A DNA stretch of 64,000 bases, taken from positions 62,001 through 126,000 of the forward strand of contig JADKJH010000007.1 of NCBI GenBank assembly GCA_016722505.1. The letters are read 5' to 3'. This DNA is from Holophagaceae bacterium. GTDB taxonomy: Bacteria; Acidobacteriota; Holophagae; Holophagales; Holophagaceae. A model generated the notes under the pieces. It was not told the DNA's origin, searched no databases, and worked only from the letters and a program-made list of their open reading frames with translations. The position numbers were made by a program, and so were the translations under genes. Of the stretch, positions 17,755-26,985 are shown piece by piece (position 1 is the stretch's first letter; every line of letters starts with the position of its first letter).

Positions 17755-18918
17755 TCAGACTACTTGGGGTTGGAGAGGACCATCCGCGTAGGTCCGATAG
17801 AGATTGTCACGCTCCAAAGGCTCGAAACCTGCCCGCCGGATGAGCCTTGCCAGTTCCGCTTTCGTGAGGCCTTGGGGGGTTTGCGCACCGGCATCGTGGG
17901 CGATCTCTTCTTCAATGATGGTGCCGTCCATATCGTCGGCTCCGTAGGAAAGCCCAATCTGCGCCAAGCCTGGCGAGATCATCACCCAATAGGCTTTGAT
18001 GTGGGGCACGTTGTCGAGCAGCAGCCGCGCTACCGCGATCTCCCGGAGATCCCCGACACCAGTGGTTTCGTGGATGACATGGGTCCGGCTCAATTCGTTG
18101 TTTTCAATTTGGTAGGCCAGAGGAATATATGCGAGGAAGGCGGTCTTTCCGTTTTTCAGGGAGCGGTCCTGCAGGTCCCGCAGCCGCAGAAGGTGATCCA
18201 CCTTATGTTTCGCCTCTTCGATGTGGCCATAAAGCATGGTGCAGTTGGTGGGAATTCCTTTCGCATGGCAAAGTTCCGCGTTCTTCAGCCAAACGTCCGC
18301 ATCCTTTTTGCCGACGCATATATTTTCGCGGACGCCCTCATCGAAAATTTCGGCGCCGCCGCCGGGGCAGCTCTCCAGGCCCGCCGCCACGCAGCGGTCC
18401 AGGAATTCCTCCATGGAGATGCCGCTCACCTTCGCGTAGTAGTCCATCTCCACCATGGTGAAGACCTTCAAATGCATGTCGGGGAAGCGCGCCTTGATCT
18501 TCCGGAAAAGATCTTCGAAGTATTCGATCTTCAGTTTCGGATAGTGGCCAGCCACCATGTGGAGCTCGCGGACACCTGCGCTTTCGGGCTTCTCTAGATC
18601 CTTGATGATGTCCTCGGCACTGAGCACATAAGCCCGGGGATCGCCTGGCTTCGCCTGGAAGGCGCAGAACTGGCAGTGGGTGTAGCAGATGTTCGTGTAG
18701 CTCAGACGCCGGCTGGCGACAAGGTAGGGCTTCAATCCGTGCCTGGCCAGGCGCACCTGGTGGGCCATGGCGCCCACACCACTGAGGTCCTTGGTTCCAT
18801 AGAGGAGCAGACCATCCTCGAAAGTCAGGCGTTCTCCGCGCATGACCTTGTCCGCGATGGGCAATAGTTGTTCATCGCGGATGTAGGAGCGGAGCGGTCG
18901 GGGGAGTGTGTGCATCAT
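17755..18918 (-). CDS. mqnE: Aminofutalosine synthase MqnE (radical SAM)
   Basis: 387 residues. The radical-SAM cluster motif is C78-x3-C82-x2-C85 (NICYTHCQFCAF). ELHMVAGHYPKL, FTMVEMDYYAK, SCPGGGAEIFDE and TMLYGHIEEAKHKVDHLL match MqnE rather than MqnC, and the C-terminal YGADDMDGTIIEEEI also follows MqnE. It joins the enolpyruvyl-benzoate product of MqnA to SAM to make aminofutalosine, an early step of the futalosine menaquinone route, so this organism probably makes menaquinone that way. Other mqn genes are not in the window. Confidence 0.93.
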   Translation of the reverse strand: MMHTLPRPLRSYIRDEQLLPIADKVMRGERLTFEDGLLLYGTKDLSGVGAMAHQVRLARHGLKPYLVASRRLSYTNICYTHCQFCAFQAKPGDPRAYVLSAEDIIKDLEKPESAGVRELHMVAGHYPKLKIEYFEDLFRKIKARFPDMHLKVFTMVEMDYYAKVSGISMEEFLDRCVAAGLESCPGGGAEIFDEGVRENICVGKKDADVWLKNAELCHAKGIPTNCTMLYGHIEEAKHKVDHLLRLRDLQDRSLKNGKTAFLAYIPLAYQIENNELSRTHVIHETTGVGDLREIAVARLLLDNVPHIKAYWVMISPGLAQIGLSYGADDMDGTIIEEEIAHDAGAQTPQGLTKAELARLIRRAGFEPLERDNLYRTYADGPLQPQVV

Positions 18919-19016
18919 TCAGCCTCGATCATCAGTTTAACGGGGTGCGGGGGAAGCGTCGCGAGGCGTGGCGGCGTGTCCGTGGCGGCCATGCCGGTTA
19001 GCAGGAGGGGCCGACC

Positions 19017-20582
19017 TTAATCCATCGCGACAGGGCCCGCGGCCTGGCTGCGCCGCATGAGAAAGAGTAGTGGGACGAGGGCGAAGCAGAGCACTCCCAT
19101 GAACAGGAAGGTGTCTGCGAAGGCCATCATGCTGGACTGCCTGATGACGGTTCCATAGGCCGCGCCCTGGGCCATATGGGCGGCGTCCGCCGGGGACAAT
19201 CCGCCGCGCGTGATTCCCATCTGGGTGGTGCGGTCCAGGAAACCCTGGTAGGCGGGATTGCCGGGCGATAGGTGGCCGATGAGAGCGGTTTGGTGGAACT
19301 GGGCTCTCCGGGCGAGCAGGGTCGTGGCGATGGCGATGCCCGTGCTTCCGCCGATGTTGCGCACCAGATTCATGAGGCCCGCCGCGTAGTTGGTCTTATC
19401 TGGAGGGATGTGCTGGAAAGCTGAAACATTGATGGGCACGAAAAGGAAGGCGAAGCCCAGGCTTTGAACCACCCGGGAACTCATGGCGGTCTGAAAATCC
19501 ACTTGAAGGTTGAAGCCGGACATCTGGAGCAGACCCAGGCCGCATGAGGTGAACCCGAAACCGATGAGCCAGCGTGCATCTACTTTCTTCAGCAGCATCG
19601 CCACCACCGGCATCATCAGCAGCACAGCGAGTCCGCCGGGACTCAGCACCCAGCCGCTCAGCAGGGCCGAGTAGCCCAGCATGGTCTGCAGGAAGATGGG
19701 TAAAAGGGCCAGGCTGCCGTAGAGCACAAAGCCCAGGACGAAGAGCATGAGGATGGACACTGCGAACGTGCGGTCCTTGAGCAGCCTCAGGTCCACGATG
19801 GGCCGTTCCTTGCGCAACTCGTAGAAGATCGCGAAGAGCAGCCCGGCTACCGCTGTGATGGTGAAGAAGACGATGAATCCTGATGAGAACCAGCCCTTGC
19901 GCTGGCCTTCGTCCAGCACGATCTCCAGGGAGGCGAGCCCCAGGGTGAGGATGCCGATGCCGATGTAGTCGAAACGGGCGCCCTCCTTGAGCGAGATGCG
20001 ATGGAAGGTCGGCGGATCATGCACCAGCGAACTGGTCAGCGTGAAGGAGAGGAAGCCCACGGGGATGTTGATCAGGAAGATCCAATGCCAGCTGAAATTG
20101 TCGGTGATCCATCCGCCCAGCACCGGGCCGATGATGGGCGCCAGCACCACGCCCATGCCGTAGACGGCCATGGCCGCGCCGCGCTTTTCGTGGGGAAAGG
20201 TCTCCACCAGGATGGCCTGGCTGATGGGCTGGAGACCACCGCCGCCCAATCCCTGGAGCACCCTGAAGAAGATCAGCCAGCCCAACGAGGGCGCGATGCC
20301 GCAAAGCAGTGAAGCCACCGTGAAGATCGTCACGCAGGTGAGGTAGAAGCGTTTCCGGCCCATGAGGCTGGCGAAATAACCCCCGAGGGGCAGCACTACC
20401 GCGTTGGCCACCAGGTAGGAAGTCAACACCCAGGTGGTCTCCTCCACGGTTGCGGAGAGATTCCCTGCGATATGCGGCAGCGCCACATTCGCGACACTGG
20501 TATCCAGGACCTCCATGAAGGTCGCGATCATCACCGTGAGCGCGATGACCCAGGGATTGATGTGGCGGCGGGATGAAGTCAC
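19017..20582 (-). CDS. emrB: EmrB/QacA-type (DHA2) drug:H+ antiporter
   Basis: 521 residues with about 14 hydrophobic helices. The first helix carries MEVLDTSVANVALPHIAG (DHA2 motif D1), the helix 2-3 loop has GRKRFYL, and LQGLGGGGLQPISQAIL and GMGVVLAPIIGPVLGGW are motifs B and C. It is the inner-membrane transporter of a tripartite pump with the HlyD-type adaptor 16 bp upstream and the TolC-like channel before that. Substrates cannot be read from sequence. Confidence 0.93.
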   Translation of the reverse strand: MTSSRRHINPWVIALTVMIATFMEVLDTSVANVALPHIAGNLSATVEETTWVLTSYLVANAVVLPLGGYFASLMGRKRFYLTCVTIFTVASLLCGIAPSLGWLIFFRVLQGLGGGGLQPISQAILVETFPHEKRGAAMAVYGMGVVLAPIIGPVLGGWITDNFSWHWIFLINIPVGFLSFTLTSSLVHDPPTFHRISLKEGARFDYIGIGILTLGLASLEIVLDEGQRKGWFSSGFIVFFTITAVAGLLFAIFYELRKERPIVDLRLLKDRTFAVSILMLFVLGFVLYGSLALLPIFLQTMLGYSALLSGWVLSPGGLAVLLMMPVVAMLLKKVDARWLIGFGFTSCGLGLLQMSGFNLQVDFQTAMSSRVVQSLGFAFLFVPINVSAFQHIPPDKTNYAAGLMNLVRNIGGSTGIAIATTLLARRAQFHQTALIGHLSPGNPAYQGFLDRTTQMGITRGGLSPADAAHMAQGAAYGTVIRQSSMMAFADTFLFMGVLCFALVPLLFLMRRSQAAGPVAMD

Positions 20583-20598
20583 TACCTGAGTTCCTGGG

Positions 20599-21711
20599 TC
20601 ATTGGACGATCACCGTGGCTTCGACATTCATGCCGGGGCGGAGGATCACCTTTCCGGCCTCGTTTTCATCAATGCGGATCTTCACAGGGATGCGCTGGAC
20701 GACTTTCACGAAATTGCCCACGGCGTTTTCCGGAGGAAGCAGGCTCATGCGCGATCCTGTGGAGCCAGCGATGGAATCCACATGGCCTTTCAACACCACG
20801 CCATTCATGTCCACTTTGATCTCAGCCTCCTGGCCCGGGCGCATGCGGGCGATCTGGGTCTCCTTGAAGTTGGCGGTGACCCAGGAGCGATGCAGGGGAA
20901 TGAGGGTGAGCAGGCCCTGGCCAGGCTGGATGGTCTGGCCCGCCTCCACGAATTTCTTGGTCACAACGCCGTCTACGGGCGCGAGGATGCGGGTGTAGCC
21001 GAGTTGCAGCTCAAGCCCTTCCTGGCTGGCGCGGGCCTGGTCTGCTTGGGCCTGGGCCGAGGCGATACGGGCTTCTGCAGCCCCAACTGCCACTTTGCGG
21101 ATGCCCGCTTCTTGCTGGAGGGAGCCTAGGCGCTGTTGGGCGGCACGCCACTCGCTATCGGCCAGCTCGGCCTGGGTCCGAAAGCCATCGAACTGGAGTG
21201 CGGAAATCTCCTCGCGTTCCGCCAAGGGTTTCATCCGCAGGAGATCTGTTTTGGCTTTATCCAGGCTGGCCTTGCGGGCGTCGAGGTTGGCCTTGGCCGT
21301 CTCCAGATCCGAACTGCTGGCCTGCAGGTAGGCGGCATGGGACCGTTCGAGATCGGCTTTGGCGCCTTCAATCTGGGCGCGGGCCTGAGCCAGCGCCGCC
21401 TTGGCCTGTGCCAGCCGCGATTGGATATCGCGGGGATCCAGGACCACCAGCGGATCTCCGGTTTTCACGGCCTGATTGTCCTCGACGAGCACCTTGTCCA
21501 CGGTCCCGTACACGCGGCAGGAGACAGGCACCAGATGGCCGTCCACCTGGGCGTCATCGGTGCTGACCCGGTTGCGGGAGTAGAACCAAATTCCTGCGGC
21601 GATGAGCAGTGCGGCGGGCGCGCCGATCAACAAGGCCCTCATAGCCTTGGATCCATTGGGGGCTGGTTCCTCGGCGGGCGGGACCGGCTGGGCGGATGCA
21701 TCTTGGTTCAT
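20599..21711 (-). CDS. emrA: EmrA/HlyD-type membrane-fusion adaptor
   Basis: About 370 residues. Two start codons compete: ATG 21723 overlaps the upstream TGA as TGATG, and ATG 21711 has GGAGA five bases before it; the latter is taken. An N-terminal membrane anchor (ALLIGAPAALLIAAGIWFYS) is followed by a biotinyl-lipoyl half (VDGHLVPVSCRVYGTVDKVL), a long coiled-coil hairpin (about 95-215) and the second half-motif (ILAPVDGVVTKKFVEAGQTI). It bridges EmrB and the TolC-like channel across the periplasm. Confidence 0.92.
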   Translation of the reverse strand: MNQDASAQPVPPAEEPAPNGSKAMRALLIGAPAALLIAAGIWFYSRNRVSTDDAQVDGHLVPVSCRVYGTVDKVLVEDNQAVKTGDPLVVLDPRDIQSRLAQAKAALAQARAQIEGAKADLERSHAAYLQASSSDLETAKANLDARKASLDKAKTDLLRMKPLAEREEISALQFDGFRTQAELADSEWRAAQQRLGSLQQEAGIRKVAVGAAEARIASAQAQADQARASQEGLELQLGYTRILAPVDGVVTKKFVEAGQTIQPGQGLLTLIPLHRSWVTANFKETQIARMRPGQEAEIKVDMNGVVLKGHVDSIAGSTGSRMSLLPPENAVGNFVKVVQRIPVKIRIDENEAGKVILRPGMNVEATVIVQ

Positions 21712-21722
21712 CGGAATCTCCA

Positions 21723-23117
21723 TCAGCGTGCGAAGAGGGCTTCTAATTGGCCGGTAGCCCGGGCCAGGTCAGCGCGGGACTGGTTCAGGCGATAGAGGGC
21801 GCTGATTTGGTTGTCGTTGGCGCGGGCCAATTCGTCCTGGGCATTGATCACTTCGATGTTGTTGCTTACGCCAGCCTCGAAGCGGTGCCGGGCTTGAGTC
21901 AGGGCTTCCGTGGAAAGCGTAACTGAAAGGTTGGCTACTTCCACCTCATGGACAGCGGCGTCCAGTTCTGCCTGGGCAACTTGGATCTCATAGCCGACTT
22001 GGGCACGCGCCTCGCGCTGCGCCTCATGGACGCGGGCCTGCTCGCTCTTGGCGCGGGATACCTGGGAGGACACGAGGCCGCCCGTGAAAAGAGGCACCCG
22101 AATGCCCAGTGAAATCTGGGAAGTGGTGGCCCAAGGTTGGGACTGGAGACCCGTGGAATTGAAGGCGCCTGTGGCGAAGAGGGTGGGTAGACGCAGGCCC
22201 TGGGCGGCTTGATGCAGGTAGTCAGCGGCCTTCGCACGGGAGTCGAGATCCGCGAGTTCAGGGCGTTGCGCCAGCCCGGCCTGGTAGGCCTCTTGGAAGC
22301 TGGTCACCGGCAGGGTGGGCGCAGCGAGGGTGTCGGTCAATTCGATGGGGGTGCCAGGATCAAGGCTTATCAGCCGGCCCAGTCCGGCAAGCGCCGTGAT
22401 CCGTTGGGTCTGGGCCTGAATGAGCCGCTGGCGTTCAGTTTGAAGCTGCAGCTGGGATCGCAGGGTATCAAGTTTGGTTCCCACACCTTGCTTCTGCTGG
22501 TTCTCAGCGAGCTTTGCCAAGGCATCAGCCAATGCCACTCGGGACTCGCCTGCTTGAACAGATGCTGCGGCGCGGAGCGCCCGCAAATATTGGCCCACCA
22601 CCAGGGCGGCGATCTCTTCACGGACTGCTCGGCCCTGAGCGCGGGCCGAGGCCTCGGCGTGCTGGGAGGCTCGCCATTTCTTCCATAGGCTTAGGTCGAA
22701 GAGGGCGACCCTGGCTTCCACACCCAGCTGGCCCCAGTTGAAGGGGCCCACGATTTCGGGGCCGTGGGGCGTAGGGATGCCAATGAACGCATCCAGGTTG
22801 TTCTTGGCCCGTTGGCCAAAGGCCTGGGCCGTCACCGAAGGCATAAGTGCTGCCTCGGCGGCCCGCCGGTCATCTCCGCTTTCCGCCAGGGCCAGGAGGG
22901 ACTGCTGCACGCGGGGATTCTGGCCGAGCGCGGTCCTCAAAGCCTGCTGGAGGGTCAACTGCACACCAGATGCCGGGGATACGACGGGTGCTTGGGGAGG
23001 GGTTCCCCCGTGGGCCGATCCTACCGAAGCGTTCAATGCCACCACCGAAAAAAGGAGCATTGCCTTCCGATTGGAGGCACAACGAGCGGTTTGGAATCGG
23101 GGAATATTTTGTGACAT
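21723..23117 (-). CDS. TolC-family outer-membrane efflux channel
   Basis: About 464 residues from the ATG at 23117 (GGAGG five bases upstream). Signal peptide followed by two OEP repeats: LTLQQALRTALGQNPRVQQS and SFQEAYQAGLAQRPELADLD mark the equivalent helices of each repeat. Long Ala/Gln-rich helices and alternating strand segments fit TolC architecture. First gene of the tolC-emrA-emrB operon, divergent from the TetR gene, with shared palindromes between them. Confidence 0.92.
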   Translation of the reverse strand: MSQNIPRFQTARCASNRKAMLLFSVVALNASVGSAHGGTPPQAPVVSPASGVQLTLQQALRTALGQNPRVQQSLLALAESGDDRRAAEAALMPSVTAQAFGQRAKNNLDAFIGIPTPHGPEIVGPFNWGQLGVEARVALFDLSLWKKWRASQHAEASARAQGRAVREEIAALVVGQYLRALRAAASVQAGESRVALADALAKLAENQQKQGVGTKLDTLRSQLQLQTERQRLIQAQTQRITALAGLGRLISLDPGTPIELTDTLAAPTLPVTSFQEAYQAGLAQRPELADLDSRAKAADYLHQAAQGLRLPTLFATGAFNSTGLQSQPWATTSQISLGIRVPLFTGGLVSSQVSRAKSEQARVHEAQREARAQVGYEIQVAQAELDAAVHEVEVANLSVTLSTEALTQARHRFEAGVSNNIEVINAQDELARANDNQISALYRLNQSRADLARATGQLEALFAR

Positions 23118-23224
23118 ACAGGCCTCCATCCCACCTCCGCACTTCTAGGTCCTGCATGACGAATCACCGAGGCTGGGGCGGAGTGAAGTCTCTGGTTGCC
23201 GACGGTGCCGGGGCAATAGACCGA

Positions 23225-23268
23225 TGGATCAATGGATCAATGGATCAATGGATCAATAGATCAACGGA
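23225..23268. repeat. Tandem GGATCAAT-type octamer repeat
   Basis: The octamer GGATCAAT is repeated four times head to tail and then decays (AGATCAAC, GGATCATC). Each unit carries GATC. It is not a CRISPR array: units are only 8 bp and have no spacers. Function unknown. Confidence 0.85.
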
Positions 23269-23342
23269 TCATCGGACCAGTGTACGCGTTCAGGGGTAAT
23301 TGAATCGCAAACGGCGATACATCGAGGGTTGGATTCCGAATA

Positions 23343-23411
23343 TTTCAACAATTGATGAAATTTTTCCTTGAAGCAGTTTTGATGTGATCTCATTATTCAA
23401 CACGTGTTGAA
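23343..23411. promoter_or_regulatory. Putative TetR operators
   Basis: TTCAACACGTGTTGAA (23396-23411) is a perfect 16-bp palindrome ending 11 bp before the TetR start codon, the classic place for an autoregulatory TetR site. TTTCAACAATTGATGAAA (23343-23360) is an 18-bp palindrome with one mismatched pair and shares the TTCAACA half with the first. Binding by the adjacent TetR protein is inferred. Confidence 0.65.
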
Positions 23412-23422
23412 AGGGGTGTCTC

Positions 23423-24100
23423 ATGCCCAGCAACAGTGCTCCTCGCAGCCGAGGACCCAAGGCGACGCGGGTCGATCCTGAGGTGATCCTGGATGCAGCC
23501 CAGAAAATATTCGCCCGGGATGGACTCAGGGGCGGCAGCATTCGGCCTATCGCCGTTGAGGCGGGCTGCGATCCTGCCCTCATCTACTACCACTTCCAAA
23601 GTAAAGAAGGCCTGTTCCAAGCTCTTCTGGAGCGCACCATCGGTCCAGTGGTCGCTGATCTGCTCGCCCTTAACAAACCGAAGGATCCCAGAAGCGTGGC
23701 GGAGCGGCTCTGGCAGGTCATCCGCATCTATAACGCGCACCTGGCGGGAAGCGCTGGTATGCGCGGCCTGGTGCGCGGCGAAATCCTCCTGGGCGCGAAA
23801 GGAATTCAGGAAACCATCATGCAGCGCATCCTCCCAGCCTTGGAAGCCATCGGCAGCCTGATCAGACTGGGGATCGAACGAGGCGAGATCCGGGAGGATA
23901 CGCCACCTTTGTTCGCGACCTTTTTTCTGGCCCGCTTGGAACTGGAGATTCTGGATCTGATTCCGGTTCTGGGACCTCGCGTCGCAAAAATTCCCGCGGA
24001 GCTGGCAGTGCCCATGGCCGAGCGCGCCTGGTTCCGTTTGTTCTGGCGTGGCATCGCCACACAGCCTGACGAAGCCCTTTCCTTTCTGAATGAAATCTAG
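23423..24100 (+). CDS. TetR/AcrR-family repressor (CecR-like)
   Basis: 225 residues. Residues 20-66 form the TetR helix-turn-helix: ILDAAQKIFARDGLRGGSIR then VEAGCDPALIYYHFQSKEGL. The long C-terminal ligand domain (about 155 residues) and its place in front of a ybhG-F-S-R operon parallel E. coli CecR (YbiH), which controls ybhGFSR. It probably represses its own operon through the palindrome at 23396-23411 and may also control the divergent tolC operon. Confidence 0.88.
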   Translation: MPSNSAPRSRGPKATRVDPEVILDAAQKIFARDGLRGGSIRPIAVEAGCDPALIYYHFQSKEGLFQALLERTIGPVVADLLALNKPKDPRSVAERLWQVIRIYNAHLAGSAGMRGLVRGEILLGAKGIQETIMQRILPALEAIGSLIRLGIERGEIREDTPPLFATFFLARLELEILDLIPVLGPRVAKIPAELAVPMAERAWFRLFWRGIATQPDEALSFLNEI

Positions 24101-25106
24101 GAGTTCTGGCCATGACTCGAAACCTCGGGATCAGCCCAAGTCCGCTCTCAACGTTTTTATCGCTGGGACTGCGATTCTGGCTGTCTCCTGCCGAGGCACC
24201 AAAGGCACCCAGCTCAAGCTCTCCGGCAACATCGAAGTGATCCAGGTGGAGGCCAGCTTCCGCGTGGCCGGCAAGGTCTTAGAACGCCCGGTGGATGAAG
24301 GCCAGGCGGTTCAGGCCGGCCAGCTCCTGGCCCGCCTCGACGCCAAGGATCTCGAGCAACTGGTGGCCATGCGCCGTGCTGACACCGCTACGGTCAAGGC
24401 CGCTCTTGATGCCCTGGTGGCGGGATCGCGCAAAGAGGAAATAGAAGCCTCCAAGGCGGCCCTGGAGCAGGCCAACGCTGATCTGCGCAGGCTGGAGCCC
24501 GACGAAGCCCGAATCCACGACCTCCAGCAGAAGGGCATCATCTCGGTGCGCGACTACGAGGCCACCCGGGCCTCCACGGAAGCCGCTCGTGGCAAGGTCC
24601 GGCAGGCCGACCAGCAATACAGCCTCGTGCGGAAGGGCCCGCGCCCCGAGGACATCAACCAGGCCCGGGCGCGCCTAGAACAGGCCCAGCAGGCCTTGGC
24701 CCTCGCCCAGACCCAGCTCGGTTATGCAACCCTCACGGCCCCAATCTCCGGCGTGATTCTCTCCAAGAACATCGAGGCCCTGGAATACGTCGCGCCCGGC
24801 ACTTCCGTGGTCACGATGGCGGACCTGGGGCAGGTCTGGCTGCGTGCATATGTGGAGGAGTCCGATCTGGGCCGCGTGAAGGTGGGCCAGAAAGCATTTG
24901 TCACCACGGACAGCTTCCCGGGCAAGCGCTATGAAGGCCGCGTCTCCTTCATCGCCTCCGAGGCCGAGTTCACGCCCAAGAGCGTCCAGACCCGCAAGGA
25001 GCGCGCGAAGCTCGTCTACCGCATCAAGATCGATATTCCCAACCCGGCCATGGAACTCAAACCCGGCATGCCCGTGGACGCCGAGATCGCGCTGGAGGGC
25101 CGGTGA
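24090..25106 (+). CDS. ybhG: YbhG-like HlyD-type lipoprotein adaptor
   Basis: 338 residues in the frame shown. Membrane segment and lipobox ALNVFIAGTAILAVSC, lipoyl half (VAGKVLERPVDEGQAVQAGQ), coiled-coil hairpin (about 85-200), second half (LTAPISGVILSKNIEALEYV) and beta barrel. The in-frame ATG at 24090 lies inside tetR and has no ribosome site. A well-placed AGGAG instead fits an ATG at 24112, which reads a different frame and would need one extra A in the run 24119-24121 to give a short normal signal peptide. The start is therefore doubtful. Periplasmic adaptor for the ABC exporter downstream. Confidence 0.85.
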   Translation: MKSRSSGHDSKPRDQPKSALNVFIAGTAILAVSCRGTKGTQLKLSGNIEVIQVEASFRVAGKVLERPVDEGQAVQAGQLLARLDAKDLEQLVAMRRADTATVKAALDALVAGSRKEEIEASKAALEQANADLRRLEPDEARIHDLQQKGIISVRDYEATRASTEAARGKVRQADQQYSLVRKGPRPEDINQARARLEQAQQALALAQTQLGYATLTAPISGVILSKNIEALEYVAPGTSVVTMADLGQVWLRAYVEESDLGRVKVGQKAFVTTDSFPGKRYEGRVSFIASEAEFTPKSVQTRKERAKLVYRIKIDIPNPAMELKPGMPVDAEIALEGR

Positions 25107-26026
25107 CGGAAACCGTCCGGACCCAGGCGCTGACGCGCCGCTTCGGGGAGGTCACCGCTCTGGACGGGCTGACCCTGGCCGTGGAGGAAGGCGAGATCTT
25201 CGGCCTGGTGGGGCCGGATGGCGCAGGCAAGACGACCACCATGCGCCTGTTGACGGGGATCCTTGAACCCAGTTCCGGCGAGGCCTGGGTGGACGGGCTT
25301 CACGTGGTGCGGGACGCCGGGCCCATCAAGGACCGCATCGGCTACATGGCCCAGCGCTTCGGGCTGTACCCGGATCTCACTGTGCTGGAGAACATCGATT
25401 TCTATGCGGACCTCTACGAAGTCCCCAGGGCCGGCCGCGGCGAACGGGTCGAGCGTCTGCTGGCCTTCAGCAACCTCACGCCGTTCAAGCGCCGCCGGGC
25501 GGGCAATCTTTCCGGGGGCATGAAGCAGAAGCTGGGACTCGCCTGCGCCCTCATCCACACGCCCCGGGTGCTATTCCTGGACGAGCCGACCAACGGCGTC
25601 GACCCCGTCTCCCGCCGGGACTTCTGGCGCATCCTCTACCAGCTCCAACAGGAACGCGTGACGATCTTCGTCTCGACGGCCTACCTGGACGAGGCGGAAC
25701 GTTGCAACCGGATCGGCTTGCTCCACCAAGGGCGCCTCCTGGCCTGCGATACGGTGGATGGCGTCAAGGGGCTTTTGAAGGGCGCGCTCCTGGAAGTGAG
25801 ATGCGACCAGCCCCGGCAGGCGGTGGGCTTCCTGCGTTCCGCAGCGCTGGGCAGCGTAGCCCTCTTCGGGGACCGCCTACACGTTCTGGTGGAGGACGCG
25901 GAGCGCGGACGCATCGCCGTTGAAGCGGCCCTGCGGGCGAAGAGCATCACCTGCCAGGACGTGCGGGTGATCGAACCCACCCTGGAAGATGTATTCACGT
26001 CCGCCATCCCCGGAGGCGCCGCATGA
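25103..26026 (+). CDS. ybhF: ABC exporter ATPase, YbhF N-half-like
   Basis: 307 residues. Walker A GPDGAGKT (38-45), Q-loop AQRFGLYPDLTVLENIDFY, signature LSGGM (136-140), Walker B VLFLDEPTNG (Asp160, Glu161) and a switch residue replaced in FVSTAYLDEA, where His is commonly Ala/Thr in this group. In E. coli YbhF both ATPases are one polypeptide; here the halves are separate genes that overlap by 4 bp. It powers the YbhS/YbhR permease. Confidence 0.9.
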   Translation: MTETVRTQALTRRFGEVTALDGLTLAVEEGEIFGLVGPDGAGKTTTMRLLTGILEPSSGEAWVDGLHVVRDAGPIKDRIGYMAQRFGLYPDLTVLENIDFYADLYEVPRAGRGERVERLLAFSNLTPFKRRRAGNLSGGMKQKLGLACALIHTPRVLFLDEPTNGVDPVSRRDFWRILYQLQQERVTIFVSTAYLDEAERCNRIGLLHQGRLLACDTVDGVKGLLKGALLEVRCDQPRQAVGFLRSAALGSVALFGDRLHVLVEDAERGRIAVEAALRAKSITCQDVRVIEPTLEDVFTSAIPGGAA

Positions 26027-26985
26027 CCGGATTCGCCGTCACGCTGCGGGACCTGGAGCGGCGCTTCGGCGACTTCGTGGCCGTGAACCGCATCAGCCTG
26101 GATGTGGCCCGGGGGGAGATTTTCGGTTTCCTGGGGCCGAACGGCGCAGGCAAGTCCACGACCATCCGCATGCTCTGCGGGCTGCTGGAGCCTTCCGGCG
26201 GGACCGGCACCGTGGCGGGCTTCGACATCCTCACCCAGCGCGAAGAGATCAAGCGCAGCATCGGCTACATGAGCCAGAAATTCAGCCTCTACGATGATCT
26301 CACCGTCGAGGAGAACCTGGATTTCTACAGCGGCATCTACGGGATTCCCCGGGCGATGAAGGCTGAGCGAAAGGCCTGGGTGTTGGAAATGGCCGAACTC
26401 CAGGAGCATCGCCGCAGCATGACGGGCATGTTGCCCGGGGGCTGGAAGCAGCGGCTCTCGTTGGGTTGCGCCCTGCTCCACGAGCCCCAGGTCCTGTTCC
26501 TCGATGAGCCCACGTCGGGTGTGGATCCCCTGAGCCGCCGCACCTTTTGGGATCTCATCTACCAGCTGGCCAGCCGCGGCGTGACGGTCTTTGTCACCAC
26601 GCATTACATGGAGGAGGCGGAGTACTGCGACCGCCTGGGACTCATCTACCGGGGCGAACTGGCGGCCCTGGGAACGCCCACTGAAATGAAGGGGCGCCTC
26701 ATGGCCGACCAGATTCTCAGCGTCTCCTGCGACCGGGCGCACGAGGCCCTGGGCGTGGCCTCCCGGGTAGAAGGGGTCCGAGACGCAGCTCTCTTCGGGC
26801 GGGACATCCATCTCATGGCTGAGGATGCCCAAGCGCTAGCTCCGCACTTGCGCCGCGTCCTCGAAAAGGCAGGATTCCTGGTGGGAACCGTGGAGCGCAT
26901 CACACCTTCTCTGGAGGACGTTTTTGTTTCCCTCATCGAAGCCCGAGACCGCTCCGACGGCGCGCAGCAGGAGTTCGAGGCATGA
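26023..26985 (+). CDS. ABC exporter ATPase, YbhF C-half-like
   Basis: 320 residues. Walker A GPNGAGKS (39-46), Walker B VLFLDEPTSG and switch His in FVTTHYMEEAEYCD. The ABC signature reads LPGGWKQRLS rather than LSGGQ, a substitution that also occurs in YbhF-type C-terminal ATPases. The pair with the previous ATPase should form a heterodimer. Start and stop overlap both neighbours (ATGA type), indicating tight translational coupling. Confidence 0.9.
   Translation: MTGFAVTLRDLERRFGDFVAVNRISLDVARGEIFGFLGPNGAGKSTTIRMLCGLLEPSGGTGTVAGFDILTQREEIKRSIGYMSQKFSLYDDLTVEENLDFYSGIYGIPRAMKAERKAWVLEMAELQEHRRSMTGMLPGGWKQRLSLGCALLHEPQVLFLDEPTSGVDPLSRRTFWDLIYQLASRGVTVFVTTHYMEEAEYCDRLGLIYRGELAALGTPTEMKGRLMADQILSVSCDRAHEALGVASRVEGVRDAALFGRDIHLMAEDAQALAPHLRRVLEKAGFLVGTVERITPSLEDVFVSLIEARDRSDGAQQEFEA

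Larger units (their letters stand above)
23118..23422. other. 305-bp divergent intergenic region (efflux operons)
   Basis: Holds no gene. Contents: a short tandem repeat at 23225-23268, an 18-bp near-palindrome at 23343-23360 and a 16-bp perfect palindrome at 23396-23411. Promoters for the tolC-emrAB operon (minus) and the tetR-ybh operon (plus) must lie here. Confidence 0.7.

Noticed and set aside
23225..23268. Possible CRISPR array
   Set aside because: Units are 8 bp and adjacent, with no spacers and no cas genes.
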